NCBI RefSeq assembly: GCF_010994755.1
Contig: NZ_WHSB02000004.1
Coordinates: 434,001-498,000 of the forward strand
Source: Shinella lacus
GTDB taxonomy: Bacteria > Pseudomonadota > Alphaproteobacteria > Rhizobiales > Rhizobiaceae
Direction of reading: 5' to 3'
Length of the DNA: 64,000 nucleotides
The stretch's first letter is position 1. Each line of letters starts with the position of its first letter. The position numbers and the translations under genes were made by a program. Shown here piece by piece: positions 62,039 through 64,000 of the stretch. The notes under the pieces were generated by a model. That model saw nothing but the letters and a program-made list of their open reading frames with translations. It was not told where the DNA came from and did no database searches.

Positions 62039-63514
62039 ATGCACACGGACACCGGCAGCATCCGCTTCATCATGAATGGCGAGGACATCGCGCTCCGCCA
62101 TGTGCCGCCGACGGGCACCCTGCTCGACTGGCTGCGGCTCAGCCGCCGCCTCACCGGCACGAAAGAAGGCTGCGCGGAGGGCGACTGCGGTGCCTGCACC
62201 GTGCTGGTCGGCCGCGTGGTCGAGGGCCGGCTCGCCTATGAAAGCGTCAATGCCTGCATCCGCCTGCTGGGCTCGATGAATGCGACCCATGTCGTCACCG
62301 TCGAGCATCTGGCGGGTGCGGACGGCGTGCTGCATCCCGTGCAGCAGGCGATGGTAGACTATCACGGCTCGCAATGCGGCTTCTGTACGCCCGGCTTCGT
62401 CATGTCGCTCTACGGCCTCTGGCTTGCCGATCCGGCGCCGGGCCGCGCGCGCATCGAAAAGGCGCTGCAAGGCAATCTCTGTCGTTGCACCGGCTACGAG
62501 CCGATCGTGCGCGCCGCCGAGGCGATTGCCGCCGCGCGGCCGAGCGCCGTGTTCGATCCCATCGAGCGCACGCGGGCGGCGGTGCTGGCGAAGCTCACCG
62601 CCATGGCGCCGGCGGAAACCATTCGCATCAGCGAGGGCGACGGCCGGGTGATCGTGCCCGCCTCGCTCGACGATCTCGCCGGCATCCTCGCTGAAGAACC
62701 GAAGGCGACCGTCGTCGCCGGCTCCACCGATGTCGGCCTCTGGGTGACGAAACAGTTCCGTGACCTCAACCCCGTCGTCTTCATCAACCACCTCACCGAG
62801 TTGCAATCGATCGAGGAGACGGCGGACGGTGTGCGCATCGGCGCCGGTGTCACCTATAGCCAGGCCTTCGACGCGCTCTGTCGCATGATCTCGCCGTTGC
62901 GGCCGCTGATCGACCGCATCGGCGGCGAGCAGGTGCGCAACATGGGCACGATCGGCGGCAACATCGCCAACGGCTCCCCCATCGGCGATACGCCACCGCC
63001 GCTGATCGCGCTTGGCGCCACGCTCACCCTGCGTTCCAAAGACGGCCGGCGCGACCTGCCGCTCGAAAGCTACTTCATCGACTACGGCAAGCAGGACCGC
63101 CGCGCGCACGAGTTCGTCGAAAGCTTCTACGTGCCCGCCCTGCCCGCGAACACTCACTTCGCCGTCTACAAGATCACGAAGCGCCGCGACGAGGACATTT
63201 CAGCACTGTGCGGCGCCTTCCGCATAACACTTTCGCCGGACGGGACCGTCACCGACGCCCGCCTCTGCTTCGGCGGCATGGCCGGCACGCCGAAGCGGGC
63301 GAGTAATGTCGAGGCAGCACTGATCGGCAAACCCTGGACGGAAGCCACCATCGACGCCGCCCGGACAGCCTTCGACGCGGACTACAAGCCGCTGACCGAT
63401 TGGCGCGCCACGGCCGACTACCGCATGCTGACGGCCAAGAACCTGCTGACGCGGTTCTATCTCGAAACCTCCGGCGAAATCGCGCAGGTGCGGCGGTTCG
63501 AGGAGGTGGCATGA
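62039..63514 (+). CDS. xdhA: Xanthine dehydrogenase small subunit (FeS-FAD)
   Basis: 491 residues from the ATG at 62039, GGATAAAG before it. First [2Fe-2S] cluster: Cys45, 50, 53 (GCAEGDCGACT) and Cys73. Second: Cys113, 116 (SQCGFCTPGF) and Cys148, 150 (GNLCRCTGYEPI). The FAD-binding domain has VVAGSTDVGLWVTKQFRDL and NMGTIGGNIANGSPIGDTPP. It passes electrons from the molybdenum subunit (xdhB) for purine oxidation. Second gene of bdhA-xdhA-xdhB; 223 bp with a repeat element precede xdhB. Confidence 0.95.
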   Translation: MHTDTGSIRFIMNGEDIALRHVPPTGTLLDWLRLSRRLTGTKEGCAEGDCGACTVLVGRVVEGRLAYESVNACIRLLGSMNATHVVTVEHLAGADGVLHPVQQAMVDYHGSQCGFCTPGFVMSLYGLWLADPAPGRARIEKALQGNLCRCTGYEPIVRAAEAIAAARPSAVFDPIERTRAAVLAKLTAMAPAETIRISEGDGRVIVPASLDDLAGILAEEPKATVVAGSTDVGLWVTKQFRDLNPVVFINHLTELQSIEETADGVRIGAGVTYSQAFDALCRMISPLRPLIDRIGGEQVRNMGTIGGNIANGSPIGDTPPPLIALGATLTLRSKDGRRDLPLESYFIDYGKQDRRAHEFVESFYVPALPANTHFAVYKITKRRDEDISALCGAFRITLSPDGTVTDARLCFGGMAGTPKRASNVEAALIGKPWTEATIDAARTAFDADYKPLTDWRATADYRMLTAKNLLTRFYLETSGEIAQVRRFEEVA

Positions 63515-63532
63515 GAGCGAGCACATTCGGAA

Positions 63533-63679
63533 GGTGGATCCTCGGGTCAAGCCCGAGGATGACGGAGGGGAGGACATGGAGGCGCCTGCGAAGCGGACTT
63601 CCGGATAAGGCGGCGCTTCTTCCTGTCCCTCGCACCACCCTCTATCCCGTCATCCTCGGGCTTGACCCGAGGATCCACC
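63533..63679. repeat. Perfect 33-bp inverted repeats flanking 81 bp, inside xdh operon
   Basis: 63533-63565 and 63647-63679 are exact reverse complements; each arm is itself a near-palindrome built on CCTCGGG-TCAAG-CCCGAGG. The element lies between the xdhA stop and the xdhB start and has no coding content. Its arms share wording with the element at 36811-36888. Confidence 0.8.
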
Positions 63680-63737
63680 CGCACGGCACGCCGCCCACCG
63701 CTTTCGTCGTGGCATCCGGTACAGGAGGACCCCGCTG

Positions 63738-64000
63738 ATGGACCAGTCCACCTTCGAAGACCGCAAGACGATCTCCGCGCCCATGCACGCATCGCTGCGC
63801 CACGATTCGGCGCACAAGCATGTCACCGGCACCGCCGACTACATCGACGACATGCCGGAGCCCGAAGGCACGCTGCATGCGGCGCTCGGCATGAGCGACC
63901 GGGCGCATGCTGACATCCTTTCCGTCGATCTTTCTGCCGTGAAGGCCTATCCCGGCGTCGTCCTCGTCCTGACCGGCGCCGACATGCCTGGCGTCAACGA
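63738..64000 (+). CDS. xdhB: Xanthine dehydrogenase large subunit, molybdopterin-binding (3' truncated)
   Basis: The first 87 codons are visible, with ACAGGAGGA before the ATG; the gene runs off the window. MDQSTFEDRKTISAPMHASL starts it, then HDSAHKHVTGTADYIDDMPE and LSAVKAYPGVVLVLTGADMP match the N-terminal part of the large subunit (the aldehyde-oxidase/xanthine-dehydrogenase hammerhead domain). With XdhA it oxidises hypoxanthine and xanthine. Confidence 0.93.
   Translation, partial: MDQSTFEDRKTISAPMHASLRHDSAHKHVTGTADYIDDMPEPEGTLHAALGMSDRAHADILSVDLSAVKAYPGVVLVLTGADMPGVN

Overview
The window is a high-GC chromosomal segment of a rhizobium-like alphaproteobacterium (Hyphomicrobiales, most likely Rhizobiaceae near Sinorhizobium, Rhizobium or Shinella). 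This rests on several lineage-typical loci: a fused trpE(G) behind a trpL leader ending in WWWAR, a choXWV choline transporter, a NolR-type regulator, BacA, a bdhA-xdhA-xdhB operon, and several intergenic palindromic repeats of the kind scattered through rhizobial genomes. No nod, nif, prophage, CRISPR, rRNA or tRNA gene was seen. The species cannot be fixed from the window alone.

Layout. 1-8.1 kb: the end of a membrane-anchored amidotransferase-like protein, a glyoxalase-fold protein, acetyltransferase, glutathionyl-hydroquinone reductase, Nudix hydrolase, metallophosphoesterase, secreted TPR protein and an ECF sigma/anti-sigma pair. 8.2-10.1 kb: a chemoreceptor gene split by one in-frame amber codon. 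10.4-21.7 kb: biosynthesis and housekeeping, with leuA (and a candidate leucine-rich leader peptide), a ClpP paralogue, HupE-like protein, queF with a CDF transporter, trpE(G) with a leaderless trpL attenuator/sRNA, an extensin-like protein, DUF1993 and fhs.

21.9-29.5 kb: a run of five little-characterised genes on the minus strand: a long helical protein, an unknown 382-aa protein, an AAA+ ATPase, an unknown 433-aa protein and a membrane-anchored DUF2333-like protein. A RelE/XRE toxin-antitoxin pair sits inside the run and a 44-bp inverted-repeat element lies between its first two genes. This is the best candidate for an undescribed system: gene order suggests an ATPase-driven envelope or membrane-associated machine, but the function is not known.

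29.7-36.8 kb: cytochrome c, thymidine kinase, the choXWV choline uptake operon (with a hairpin after choX), a HugZ-like protein, NolR with a perfect palindrome upstream, and an omega-amino-acid aminotransferase. 37-48 kb: scattered metabolism (DUF4166 oxidoreductase with a DCC protein, aldose epimerase, adenine deaminase, alpha-glucosidase, Ldh-type dehydrogenase with KDG kinase, PEBP, AraC regulator) and a second toxin-antitoxin pair. 48-56.5 kb: der with its YfgM-like neighbour, NnrU, a polysaccharide deacetylase, bacA, an MFS carrier, a methionine aminopeptidase and a luciferase-like monooxygenase.

56.6-64 kb: an ECF42-type sigma factor with its DGPF/YciI partner and a START-like protein, an orphan Imm26-like gene of lower GC, glpK, and the divergent bdhA-xdhA-xdhB operon. 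A 147-bp element with perfect 33-bp inverted repeats lies between xdhA and xdhB, and the window ends inside xdhB. Long open frames antisense to real genes are common here because of the GC-rich codon usage and were not annotated.
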